A stretch of DNA of 64,000 nt from Streptomyces noursei (GTDB taxonomy: Bacteria; Actinomycetota; Actinomycetes; Streptomycetales; Streptomycetaceae): assembly GCF_016917755.1 (NCBI RefSeq), contig NZ_CP070326.1, forward strand, positions 1,674,001 through 1,738,000, read 5' to 3'. Made by a program: the position numbers and the translations under genes. Shown here piece after piece: positions 27,834 through 36,555 of this stretch. The notes below the pieces were generated by a model. It made no database searches, was not told where the DNA came from, and saw nothing but the letters and a program-made list of their open reading frames with translations. Each line of letters opens with the position of its first letter. Position 1 is the first letter of the stretch.

Positions 27834-27969
27834 GCTGAGGGCTCGCAGGGCACGAGAGCACGACGACGGACGCCGGCCGGGCCGGCACCGCACCCACGGC
27901 TGGACGGGGACTCCACCACCCCGTCCAGCCGTCGTCCGGTCCGTCGGCGTCCGGTCCGTCCGCGTCCGA

Positions 27970-29385
27970 CTACCGCGCGCCGTCCGGCTTCGCCACGGGC
28001 CGGGTGGTGGCGTCCACGGCGGCCCCTCGGCCGCGCTGCACGGTCCAACTGGTGGATCCGGTCAGGGAGGCGCGGACGGCCGGGTCGCGCACCGCGGAGG
28101 TGGCGTCGGTGACGGTCGCCGTCAGCCGGTGGGCGCCACGGCCCAGCGCCAGTTCGCCGATCGCCACCCGGTCGCGGTCGCGGTGGCGGCGCAGTTCCTT
28201 CCCGTCGAGATACCAGCGGACGGTCACCTTGCCGTGCGCGGTGTCGTTCGCCCGGGGCAGCGCCAGGCGGGCCGTGGTGCTCCAGGTCCGGGCGCCGCCG
28301 ACCGGGACGGCCGGCTTGGCGTGCCGGTAGAAGCCGGCGATCATGGCTTCGGCGCCAGGCAGGTTGAAGGGCTTGCCCAGGGTGCGCATCAGGGAGTTGT
28401 CGGTGGGGCGGTACAGCCCCTTGACGTAGTAGTTGCCGCCCTCGTACGCGCCGACGGCCCCGCCGTCCGGCGAGGTCGCGCCGAGCCAGCGGTACCACTT
28501 GGCGCGCGCACCGGCCATTGCGTCCGCGGTCAGCACGGACGAGTTGGCCTGCGGCATCTCCGGCCCGGTGTACTGCTCGTACTCCGGTACGCCGGGGTAG
28601 AAGTACTCGTCGGCGAGCTTGCCGAGGGAGTGGCCGGTCTCGTGGACGGCGACCTGGCTGGAGTCCTTGTTGTGGGCGGAGAAGGTGGCGATGCCGTCGT
28701 AGCCGAGGGTCGCACTGGCCTCGTTGTAGCCGGCGCCGCCGTACTTGGTGCTGTTGGCGAGCACGACCACCAGGTCGGCTTGCGGCGCCTTGGCGACGTA
28801 GGAGTCGACCTTCTGCTGGTCGATGCAGAGCAGTCGCTCGGTGCCGTCGCACCAGAAGTGCGCACCGAGGGCGGTGTTGCGGACGACGTCCTGACCGGGG
28901 TCGCCGCTGACTCCGCTCTCCGCCGAGACGGCGTCGACGGTCCAGACGTTGAAGAGCTTCTGGTACGTGCGGTAGGGCTCCACGCCCAGGAAGTCGTTCC
29001 ACTTCTCCTTGACGTCGAGGTGGAACTGGTCGAGTTGGTCCGCGGTGTAGCCGTCACCGATGACGACGACGTCGAGGCGGTCCTTGGTGTCGCCGTTGTC
29101 GATCACCTTGGTGACCTGCCCGTCGGCTGCCCGACCCGGGCCCGTCAAGGCCGCCTTCGGGGTGTGGAAGGTCCGGGGGACGGAACGGTAACCCGCTCCG
29201 GCCTCGCCACCGGCGGGGCCGGGGACTTCGACCCGGACCCGGTGGGGGCCGGGGGTCTCCGCTCCGACCGACTGGGGGCCGGGGGCCGCCACGGCGGAGG
29301 CGGAAAGACTCACGAACGCCAGAACGCAGGCACCCACGGCGGCGCCCACCGGTCTCATCCGACGCATGGGTATCGGTATGTGCAC
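27970..29385 (-). CDS. Secreted M64-family metallopeptidase
   Basis: 471 residues. GTG 29385 is chosen because GAGGAG lies 6 bases upstream. A signal peptide (about residues 7-35, ending ASAVAA) precedes a pro-region and an M64 (IgA peptidase M64) catalytic domain. Features: DVVVIGDGYTADQ, and the zinc motif HETGHSLGKLADEY, with two His ligands and catalytic Glu. The C-terminal 110 residues form an Ig-like beta domain with a typical VRWYLDGKEL strand. It likely acts as an extracellular protease; the substrate is unknown. Transcribed divergently from an amidohydrolase. Confidence 0.88.
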   Translation of the reverse strand: MHIPIPMRRMRPVGAAVGACVLAFVSLSASAVAAPGPQSVGAETPGPHRVRVEVPGPAGGEAGAGYRSVPRTFHTPKAALTGPGRAADGQVTKVIDNGDTKDRLDVVVIGDGYTADQLDQFHLDVKEKWNDFLGVEPYRTYQKLFNVWTVDAVSAESGVSGDPGQDVVRNTALGAHFWCDGTERLLCIDQQKVDSYVAKAPQADLVVVLANSTKYGGAGYNEASATLGYDGIATFSAHNKDSSQVAVHETGHSLGKLADEYFYPGVPEYEQYTGPEMPQANSSVLTADAMAGARAKWYRWLGATSPDGGAVGAYEGGNYYVKGLYRPTDNSLMRTLGKPFNLPGAEAMIAGFYRHAKPAVPVGGARTWSTTARLALPRANDTAHGKVTVRWYLDGKELRRHRDRDRVAIGELALGRGAHRLTATVTDATSAVRDPAVRASLTGSTSWTVQRGRGAAVDATTRPVAKPDGAR

Positions 29386-29665
29386 GAAGTGCTCCTCTTT
29401 CCACGCTACTTGATGGCGCGCCGGTCGACTCCGAGCCGAGTTGACGCGGTCGGCCGGAACGCCAGGCAACGATGGCACGGAACGCCCGACCGATCGACGT
29501 GGAGTCGTCGGGAGCGGTCGGGAAGTGAATCCGCGCGTGGGGTGTGAAAAGACCGCGGGGGCGTGGCGCGGCCTGCGGGGGCCGTCCGCCCCCGCACCCG
29601 ACCCCCGGGGGAAATTTCACAGGCATCCGCACCGATCCCGACACCCGCTCCGCCCCGGCCCACTC

Positions 29666-29712
29666 CGCCCCGCCCCGCCCCGCCCCGCCCCGGTCCAGTC
29701 CAGTCCAGTCCG
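29666..29712 (+). repeat. Adjacent pentanucleotide tandem repeats (CGCCC)5 and (GTCCA)3-4
   Basis: Five exact CGCCC units (29666-29690) are followed after two bases by GTCCA three times and GTCCG once (29693-29712). They lie just upstream of a promoter-like element and could vary in number by slippage, changing promoter spacing. Confidence 0.8.
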
Positions 29713-29730
29713 TAGCTCCCCCCACTCGGC

Positions 29731-29760
29731 TTGACCTTGTCACGGTGTCAACCTTCGACA
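29731..29760 (+). promoter_or_regulatory. Candidate MerR-type promoter/operator upstream of the amidohydrolase
   Basis: TTGACC (29731-29736) resembles the -35 box. The following TTGTCACGGTGTCAA (29737-29751) is an imperfect palindrome (5 of 6 arm positions pair) lying where MerR proteins bind in elongated spacers. The expected -10 is poor (CGACAC at 29756 on). Confidence 0.35.
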
Positions 29761-29836
29761 CTTGCACCACGGCGACCGCACTCCCCCGCGGCCGCTCGTA
29801 CCGCTCCGCCCGTTCCCCTCCGACCAGGAGAATTCC

Positions 29837-30622
29837 TTGATCATCGACGCGCACAGCCACGTCCACGACCCCGTGCACAGCCACCTCGCCCTGCTCGACG
29901 AGGCAGGGGTCGACCGCGCCGTACTCTTCGGCACCCGTCCGCACCCCGAACGGGCCACCGATCTGGCCTCGTTGCGCCGCGAGATGAGCGTGTTGCACGA
30001 GACGATCGGTGGGCGGTCGGACGCCCCGGACGGCTACCGGGCCGCACGGCGGGAACTCGACGCGGCCTGCGCGGCACACCCCGACCGCTTCCTCGGATTC
30101 GGCAAGGTGCGTCTGGACCTGACGGCGCAGCAGATAGCGGCCGAGGTCGAACGGGAGGTGGTGGGCAGGGGTTTCCGCGGCATCGGTGAGCTCACCCCGC
30201 CGCCGGACGGAGCCGGTCAGATCGAGCCGGTGCTCCAGGCGGCCGCCGACCACCGCGGGCTGCCGGTCGTCGTCCACGGCTTCGCCCCGACCACCGCGGA
30301 TGACCTGGCGACGCTGGCCGGCCTCGCGCGCCGCTATCCGACCGTCCCGCTGGTGATCAGCCAACTGGGCGGGCTCAACTGGCTGACGGCGATCGAGCTG
30401 GCCCGCCAAACCCCGAACGTCTACCTGGAACTGTCGACGGCGCACATCATCTTCGCCGTACGACTGGCCATCACCGAGGTGCCTGAGCGGACGATGTTCG
30501 GATCGGACGCCCCGTACGGCGACCCGGTCCTCGCCCGCGCCACCGTCGAACGCGTCACCCGGCCGGGCGCCTTGCGCGATCGCGTACTGGGCGACACCAT
30601 TGCCGAACTGCTCGGCCTGTGA
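29837..30622 (+). CDS. Amidohydrolase-2 family metal-dependent hydrolase
   Basis: 261 residues. TTG 29837 is preceded by AGGAG at 6 bases. Starts MIIDAHSHVH, with metal-binding histidines in HxH; further motifs are VVVHGFAP, GGLNW, and the catalytic Asp in FGSDAPYGDP. It belongs to the TIM-barrel group containing ACMS decarboxylase-like and 2-pyrone-4,6-dicarboxylate lactonase-like enzymes. It could hydrolyse or decarboxylate a small aromatic or lactone substrate. Shorter than many relatives. The next sequence downstream is a P450 remnant on the other strand. Confidence 0.83.
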   Translation: MIIDAHSHVHDPVHSHLALLDEAGVDRAVLFGTRPHPERATDLASLRREMSVLHETIGGRSDAPDGYRAARRELDAACAAHPDRFLGFGKVRLDLTAQQIAAEVEREVVGRGFRGIGELTPPPDGAGQIEPVLQAAADHRGLPVVVHGFAPTTADDLATLAGLARRYPTVPLVISQLGGLNWLTAIELARQTPNVYLELSTAHIIFAVRLAITEVPERTMFGSDAPYGDPVLARATVERVTRPGALRDRVLGDTIAELLGL

Positions 30623-30639
30623 AGGACTTTGGGCCGCGG

Positions 30640-31013
30640 CCTACCCGGAGCCCTCGGGCTCACGCGCATCCGGATGTCGTCGGCCGCCCAGAGGACGAAC
30701 CGCTCGATCGGCGTCACCTCGTGCCCCGGTACCGGTCGGAACCGGAAGCGCTTGAGCAGCACGGCCAGCACCAACGTGGCCTCGACCACGGCCAGGGCGG
30801 CCCCCTCGCAGCCGCGCGGCCCGAACCCGAAGGGGATGTGGGCCAGCCTGGGTCGTGCGGCCACCTCGTCCGGCGTGAACCGCTCGGGCACGAACTTCTC
30901 GGGCTCGGGCCAGTGGTCGGGTGCAGCCGCAACTGATAGCCGTGCAGCCCGCCGGCCGCCGCGATGGCGCCGGCCCCACCGTCGGCCCGGGGCTCCGGGC
31001 CCGGGATGTTCAT
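30640..31013 (-). pseudogene. Degenerate cytochrome P450 C-terminal fragment with frameshift
   Basis: Two frames on the minus strand together resemble a P450. From 31013, one frame gives GPEPRADGGAGAIAAAGGLH, then GYQLRLHP. Around 30930 it shifts to DHWPEPEKFVPERFTPDEVA, followed by the heme loop IPFGFGPRGCEGAALAVVEA and the usual RFRFRPVPGHEV end. Between LRLHP and DHWPE a piece of roughly 15-20 residues expected before the ERF motif also seems lost. The N-terminal two thirds are missing. The C-terminal frame runs on without a stop into the amidohydrolase antisense. Confidence 0.75.
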
Positions 31014-31532
31014 GGCCGACCCGTCCGCCTGGCGACCCGCTTCACAGGACTCCACCCGCTGCTCCTCCCACGCCGACGACCAGATCCCGTTCCCTCATAC
31101 ATTGCCCCGATGAGAGGTGGTCGGGCGCAGCCGGCAGAAATCCGGTCGGCGAGCGCGGCCATGCCCCTGGACGTCATCGGAAACCGGATCGTCAACCGGC
31201 CCGATCGTCAACTGGCCCTGGCTGCACGTCGATCCGATCCGGCCCGGCTGCTCCGCCCGGTCGGGTTGCCTCCCCTCACCCTCTTCGGCCGGTTCCCCCT
31301 CGCCACCTCGGCCCCTTCGCTCCGCCCCGCCCGCATCGATTCCGGCGGTGACCATTCCGGCCGCGCGGCGTTGGTCCTGGAGACCGGTGGGTGGGGTCGG
31401 GGATGTACGTCGCCGTGGTTGGGCCCGACGCACATCCCCGACCGGCGCGCCCCGGATGCCCGCTATCGGGACGGGCCGCGAGCAGGTGGGTCACCAGGCC
31501 GGCCCGCCCGAACAGGCAACAGACAACAGGCG
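31014..31532. other. Non-coding or decayed stretch
   Basis: About 520 bases between the P450 remnant and a small gene. Several open frames exist on both strands, but none has a family signature or ribosome binding site. It may hold more decayed sequence. The one clear structure is the long hairpin at 31395-31443. Confidence 0.4.
31395..31443. terminator. Long 18-bp hairpin
   Basis: Arms 31395-31412 and 31426-31443 pair at 17 of 18 positions around a 13-base loop. On the minus strand it lies 90 bases past the small gene that ends at 31533, so it may terminate that transcript; it could also belong to an unannotated RNA. Confidence 0.55.
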
Positions 31533-31703
31533 TCAGTGGTCGCCGGTCGCCCGCAGGCCGCCCGCGATCCGCTGCCACTTCGCGAACACCTGCGGCCGCT
31601 CGTCAGCCGGCGCCCGATCCATCTCGTCGTCGAAGCGCCGGGCGAGGGACGGGCTGGCGAGCGCCTCACGAATACGCTCGATGGTCCATGGCATGATGCT
31701 CAT
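31533..31703 (-). CDS. Small helical protein, unknown function
   Basis: 56 residues: MSIMPWTIERIREALASPSL, then ARRFDDEMDRAPADERPQVF. Predicted almost entirely helical and charged. A strong GGGAGGAAGG lies just before ATG 31703 and 9-13 bases before ATG 31694 (MPWT), so either could be used; the second spacing is better. It resembles short conserved proteins of Streptomyces, but I cannot name a family. No toxin/antitoxin partner is seen next to it. Confidence 0.6.
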   Translation of the reverse strand: MSIMPWTIERIREALASPSLARRFDDEMDRAPADERPQVFAKWQRIAGGLRATGDH

Positions 31704-31799
31704 ACCTTCCTCCCTTTCCGGCATTGTGAAGCTTTCAAAGATAGCGGCCCGATCGGGCCCCGGAACGCCTTTCCGCCGGCAGCAACCCGAAGGGGCGAA

Positions 31800-32495
31800 T
31801 CACCGGGAGCGACGGCCGAGCCGATCGGCGCCCCACGGATGGGTGGGCGTGTCGTCTCGTTCCAGGACCGCCTGGACGGAGCCGCGGATGCGGGAACGCA
31901 GCCACTCATGGGCGGGGTCGGCGTCGTCGCGTGGATGCCAGGCCAGGGAGAGCCGTAGCGGGGGCAGGGCGAAGGGCAGTTCACGGGCGACCAGGCCGAG
32001 GGTACGCACGTTGGTCCGGTACTGGCGCCAGGGGAAGAACCCGATCACGTCGTGCCGGTTGGCGAGCATCAGCAGCGTGGCGGCGAACGTCGGGGCGACG
32101 ACGGCGGCGCGGCGGCTGAGGCCCAGCGCGGCCAGGGCGTCGTCCAGCGGTCCGCGCAGCCGGCCGCGGCGCGAGGTGACGATGTGTCTGGCATCGGCCA
32201 CCCGCTCGGCGGTGAGGTCGCCCGCGGCCAGGGGATGGTCGGGGCGCATGACCATGACGGTGTGGTCGGTGGCGAGGGATTCGGTGCGGACCTCGGGCGC
32301 AAGCGGGCCCAGGACGCCCATCTGCAGGTCGACGCTGCCGTCCCGCAGTCCGGCGTGGTCGCCGGGTGGTTCGGCGAGGAACCGCAACGTCACCCGTGGG
32401 GCCTGCCGTTCGACACAGGTGAGCAGGTGGTCGCCGACGGAGGTGACCATCGCGTCGTTCGCGCAGATGCAGCCCACTCCCCGCGCGGTGGCCAT
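31800..32495 (-). pseudogene. LysR-family regulator lacking its DNA-binding domain
   Basis: The frame encodes a LysR substrate-binding domain: GCICANDAMVTSVGDHLLT, then GSVDLQMGVLGPLAPEVRTE and MVMRPDHPLAAGDL, ending near GRRSR. The N-terminal winged HTH (about 90 residues) is absent. Similarity stops at about 32495, where the sequence switches to a transporter on the opposite strand. A protein made from ATG 32495 could not bind DNA. The rest of the frame is open, so the truncation looks recent. Confidence 0.8.
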
Positions 32496-32501
32496 GCCAC
32501 A

Positions 32502-33521
32502 GTGCAGCGCGCCCCCCAGCCGGTGTTCTTCGCCCTCTTCGTCCCGGTCGCCGCCCTGCTCGCCGGGCTGGCCTGCCGCTGGGCTCCGGCCACCGAGCGC
32601 CACGCGGGCCGATCCGATGTGCCGGGCACCGTGCTGCTGGTCGGGGCGCTCACGGCCGTGCTGTTCGGGTTGATCGAAGGACGGGAGTTGGGTTGGGCCT
32701 CAGCGTCCGTGCTGGCGGCGTTCGCCGCGGCCGTCGCCTTCGGCGCGCTGTTCGTCGTGCACTGCCTGTCCGCCGACCATCCCCTGATCGACCTGCGTCT
32801 GTTGGCGGAGCCTGCGGTGGGCGCCGGCGTCCTGGGCGTGGCCGGTGCCTTCCTGGGGATGTTCGGCCTGTTCTTCCTCAACGCCCAGTACCTGCACTAC
32901 GCCAAGGGGTTCAGCGCCATCGAAACGGGTCTGGCGATCCTGCCGCAGGGCCTGTGCATGAAGGTGGTCTCGCCGCGCTCCGCCCGACTGGCCGGGCGGT
33001 GGGGCAGCCGCCGGGTGGTGGCCACCGGTATGGCGCTGATCGTCGCCGGGCTCGTGCTGCTGTCGCTGGCGACCTCCGCGACGCCGTACTGGCGGTACGC
33101 GATCGATCTGTTGATCATGGCCACCGGTATGGGACTGGCCACCCCGCCCCTGTCCAGTGGCATCGTCGCCGCCCTGCCCAGGACGCAGAGCGGTCTGGGT
33201 TCCGCGCTCAACAGCGCCGCCCGCGAGATCGGCAGCGCCCTCGGCATCGCCGTCGTCGCCACCGTCGTCACCACCCGGTTCCTGGCCCATCTGCCGCCGG
33301 CCGTCGCGGCCAGCGCGCATTCGACGTCGGACGCGATGACGGCCGCCGGCCACCTGGGCAGTGCCGGACACGCCGCCGCGACAAGGGCGTTCACCGATGC
33401 GATGGGCGAGGGCTACCGCGCCCTCGCCGTCCTCGTCGCCGTGATCGCCCTGACGGTGCTCGTCTGGCGGCGCGACGCGGAACGGCCCGGCGTGCCGGAC
33501 AGCCGGCGGGCGGCGGCATGA
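32502..33521 (+). pseudogene. 5'-truncated EmrB/QacA-type MFS drug exporter
   Basis: Frame begins VQRAPQPVFFALFVPVAALL (TM6 region) and continues through the usual long middle loop (ATERHAGRSDVPGTVLLVGA), RLLAEPAVGAG and TM7-14 motifs (GLAILPQGLCMKVVSPRSAR; PRTQSGLGSALNSAAREIGS), ending at 33521. About 150-190 N-terminal residues with TM1-5 are missing. The DHA2 family normally has 14 membrane segments and about 500 residues. A GTG at 32502 has no ribosome binding site. It lies head-to-head with the LysR remnant with no intergenic region left. Confidence 0.8.
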
Positions 33522-33922
33522 GCCGCGGGCCCGGGACCGGCCTGGCTGGGCCGCCACCGGAGGTGCCGACGAGGGAGCGATCCGGCCACGTGGCGGGCCG
33601 GCGCGCCATGTCGGGCCGGGGCGGCGGCGCCATTCGGGGGAGTCGCTCGGGCGGGGCGTTCGGGCGGGGGACCGGGCGGATCGTTCGGGGGCTCCGCCAG
33701 GGGCGGGGCACGGGGGACGCAGGCGGGCGGGTCGCTCGGGCGGCCGGTGGGGCCCGGGCGGGGAGGTGCCGGAGGTGCGAACGGTCCCGGTGGCGTCGAT
33801 CCTGAAGCAGAGGAGTCGCACGTCGCGGCGACGACGCACCGGGCGACAGCACCGGAAATGAGCACGAGGTACCTGACTAGGCAGCGTGTCGCGGCACCGT
33901 CGTGACAGCGGAACGGACGCAC
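33522..33922. other. G-rich intergenic region upstream of the ClpC-like gene
   Basis: 401 bases. The first 250 are dominated by runs of G on the plus strand (33555-33770), prone to quadruplex formation; open frames here look like composition artefacts. The last 100 bases should hold the promoter. No CIRCE or clear HAIR element (HspR site) was found. Confidence 0.45.
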
Positions 33923-36508
33923 ATGAGCAACGGATCCCTGGGTCCGGAGGGTTATGGCCCGGACTCGTTTGGTGACTTCCTCGCGCGGTTCTTCGGGCGT
34001 TCCGCGCAGTCGCCGGGTGAGGAGGGGGGCACCGCCATGCCGCGGCAGGCGGACATCGCCCGGCTGATGAGCGGGCCGGCCCGGGATCTGGTGACCTCCG
34101 CCGCCGCGTACGCCGCCGAACACGGCAGTCCCGAGCTGGGCACCGAGCACCTGCTGCGGGCGGCGCTCAGCGCGGAGCCGACCCGGAGCCTGATGCGGCA
34201 GTCGGGGGCGGATCCGGATGTGCTGGCCGCCGAGATCGACCGCAACGCCGGGTCCGGGCCGCTGCAGAAGAGCGTCGCGGTGACCCCGGCGGTCAAGCGG
34301 GCGCTGCTGGGGGCGCACGAGCTGGCGCGCGGCACGGGGGCCTCCTACATCGGGCCGGAGCACGTGCTGGAGGCGCTGGCCGCGAATCCGGACTCGGCGG
34401 CCGGCCGGATCCTGCACCTCGCGCACTTCGACCCGCAGGCGTCCACGGGCGGGCACGGCGGTGGCGGGACGCACCAGCCGTCGGGGGCGGGGGCCGAGCA
34501 CGGTCCCGTGCCGCATCACGAGACGCCGACGCTGGACAAATACAGCCGGGATCTGACGGACCTGGCCCGGGCCGGCCGGATCGATCCGGTCATCGGGCGG
34601 GAGGAGCAGATCGAGCAGACCATCGAGGTGCTGTCGCGGCGCGGGAAGAACAACCCGGTGCTGGTCGGCGACGCCGGCGTGGGAAAGACCGCGATCGTGG
34701 AGGGGCTGGCGCAGCGGCTGGCCGACGGGGAGGTGCCCGAGACGCTGGCCGGGCGGCGGATCGTGGCGCTGGACCTGACCGCGGTGGTGGCCGGCACCCG
34801 CTACCGCGGTGACTTCGAGGAGCGGATGAACAACATCATCGAGGAGGTCCGGGCGCACTCCGACGCGCTGATCGTCTTCATCGACGAGCTGCACACTGTG
34901 GTGGGGGCGGGCGGCGGTACCGGGGAGGGCGGTGCGCTGGAGGCCAGCAACATGCTCAAGCCGGCACTGGCGCGCGGTGAACTGCATGTGATCGGCGCGA
35001 GCACGCTGGAGGAGTACCGGCGGTACATCGAGAAGGACGCCGCGCTGGCCCGCCGCTTCCAGCCGATCCTGGTGCCCGAGCCGACGGTGCCCGACACGGT
35101 GCAGATCCTGCGCGGTCTCCAGGACCGCTACGAGGCCCACCACCAGGTGCGGTACGCCAACGAGGCGGTGCTGGCGGCGGTCGAGCTGTCGGACCGCTAC
35201 ATCACCGACCGGTTCCTGCCGGACAAGGCGATCGACCTGCTCGACCAGGCCGGTGCCCGGGTGCGGCTGCGGTCGGCCACCAAGACTCCCAACGTGCGCG
35301 ATCTGGAGCGCGAGGTGGAGCAGCTGGGCCGGGACAAGGACCAGGCGGTCGCCTCGGAGCAGTACGAGCGGGCCACCGAGCTGCGGGACCGGATCACCGC
35401 GCTCACCGAGCGGATCCGCAACGTCCAGGAGGAGACGCAGCAGGAGCGGCCGGTGGGCGGCGACGGGCGGATCGTGGAGGTGACCGCCGAGGACATCGCG
35501 GAGATCGTGTCGCGGCAGACGGGGGTGCCGGTGAGCAGTCTGACGGAGGAGGAGAAGGATCGGCTGCTGGGGCTGGAGGGGCGGCTGCAGACCCGGGTGA
35601 TCGGGCAGAACGACGCGGTGACGGCGGTGTCGGAGGCGGTGCTGCGGTCGCGGGCCGGCCTGGCCGACCCGAACCGGCCGATCGGCAGCTTCCTCTTCCT
35701 CGGCCCGACCGGAGTGGGCAAGACCGAGTTGGCGCGGGCGCTGGCGGAGGCGCTGTTCGGCAGCGAGGACCGCATGGTGCGGCTCGACATGAGCGAGTAT
35801 CAGGAACGGCACACGGTCAGCCGGCTGATCGGCGCGCCGCCCGGATACGTCGGCCACGAGGACGCGGGGCAGCTCACCGAGGCGGTCCGCCACCACCCGT
35901 ACTCGCTGCTGCTGCTCGACGAGGTGGAGAAGGCGCATCCGGACGTCTTCAACATGCTGCTCCAGGTGCTCGACGACGGGCATCTGACGGACTCTCAGGG
36001 CCGCACGGTGGACTTCAAGAACACCGTGATCGTGATGACCAGCAACCTCGGTTCGGAAGCACTCGGCAGCGGTCGCGGGGTGCTCGGCTTCGGGCCGTCC
36101 GAGGCGGGCGCGGACGATGGCGCGCGGGAGCGGGCGCTGAGCGCGCTGCGCGGGCACTTCCGGCCCGAGTTCCTCAACCGACTGGACGAGATCATCCTCT
36201 TCCGGCAGCTGACCGACGAGCAGTTGCACCAGATCACCGGGCTGCTGCTGGAGGGCACCCGCCGCAGGCTGCACGCGCAGAACATCGCCGTCGACTTCTC
36301 CCCCAGCGCCGTGGACTGGCTCACCCACCGCGGCCACCAGCCCGAATACGGTGCCCGGCCGCTGCGCCGGACCATCCAGCGGGAGATCGACAACCGGTTG
36401 TCGCGGATGCTGCTGGACGGGGCGCTGTCCAGCGGGGACCGGGTGCGGGTGGACGTCGCCGACGACGCGCTGTCGTTCCAGGCCAGTCCGGCGGAGCAGG
36501 TGAAGTGA
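33923..36508 (+). CDS. ClpC-type AAA+ unfoldase (ATP-dependent Clp ATP-binding subunit)
   Basis: 861 residues. Residues 1-40 form a Gly-rich leader. Double Clp_N repeats span about 50-165. NBD1 follows, with Walker A GDAGVGKT (249-256) and the sensor VFIDELHT. A short UVR-like middle region (about 475-500, QYERATELRDRI) marks ClpC rather than ClpB. NBD2 has Walker A GPTGVGKT (594-601) and LLLDEVEKAHPD. LGF (721-723) is the ClpP-docking loop. It unfolds proteins for ClpP degradation in the cytosol. The leader before Clp_N makes it differ from the housekeeping ClpC, so it is probably an accessory paralogue. ATG 33923 is preferred over GTG 33902. Confidence 0.9.
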   Translation: MSNGSLGPEGYGPDSFGDFLARFFGRSAQSPGEEGGTAMPRQADIARLMSGPARDLVTSAAAYAAEHGSPELGTEHLLRAALSAEPTRSLMRQSGADPDVLAAEIDRNAGSGPLQKSVAVTPAVKRALLGAHELARGTGASYIGPEHVLEALAANPDSAAGRILHLAHFDPQASTGGHGGGGTHQPSGAGAEHGPVPHHETPTLDKYSRDLTDLARAGRIDPVIGREEQIEQTIEVLSRRGKNNPVLVGDAGVGKTAIVEGLAQRLADGEVPETLAGRRIVALDLTAVVAGTRYRGDFEERMNNIIEEVRAHSDALIVFIDELHTVVGAGGGTGEGGALEASNMLKPALARGELHVIGASTLEEYRRYIEKDAALARRFQPILVPEPTVPDTVQILRGLQDRYEAHHQVRYANEAVLAAVELSDRYITDRFLPDKAIDLLDQAGARVRLRSATKTPNVRDLEREVEQLGRDKDQAVASEQYERATELRDRITALTERIRNVQEETQQERPVGGDGRIVEVTAEDIAEIVSRQTGVPVSSLTEEEKDRLLGLEGRLQTRVIGQNDAVTAVSEAVLRSRAGLADPNRPIGSFLFLGPTGVGKTELARALAEALFGSEDRMVRLDMSEYQERHTVSRLIGAPPGYVGHEDAGQLTEAVRHHPYSLLLLDEVEKAHPDVFNMLLQVLDDGHLTDSQGRTVDFKNTVIVMTSNLGSEALGSGRGVLGFGPSEAGADDGARERALSALRGHFRPEFLNRLDEIILFRQLTDEQLHQITGLLLEGTRRRLHAQNIAVDFSPSAVDWLTHRGHQPEYGARPLRRTIQREIDNRLSRMLLDGALSSGDRVRVDVADDALSFQASPAEQVK

Positions 36509-36555
36509 ACCAGGAGAAGTGAGCGGCGCGACCGCGGGCAACGGGAGGAGTCGAC

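Larger units (their letters stand above)
29386..29836. other. Divergent intergenic region (M64 peptidase / amidohydrolase)
   Basis: 451 bases with no gene-like frame. It holds the promoters of both flanking genes, two adjacent pentanucleotide tandem repeats (29666-29712) and a MerR-type promoter-like element (29731-29760). The 5' part (29400-29640) has nothing recognisable. Confidence 0.5.

Noticed and set aside
29666..29712. Possible CRISPR-like repeat cluster
   Set aside because: Units are only five bases with no spacers.
30421..30630. Continuation of the P450 remnant into the amidohydrolase antisense
   Set aside because: Sequence after RMRVSPR no longer resembles a P450; the frame is merely open.
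31087..31532. Open frames on both strands between P450 remnant and small gene
   Set aside because: No ribosome binding sites and no family resemblance; kept as non-coding.
33570..33770. Pro-rich protein on the minus strand upstream of the Clp gene
   Set aside because: Open only because of G-runs; no start with ribosome binding site.
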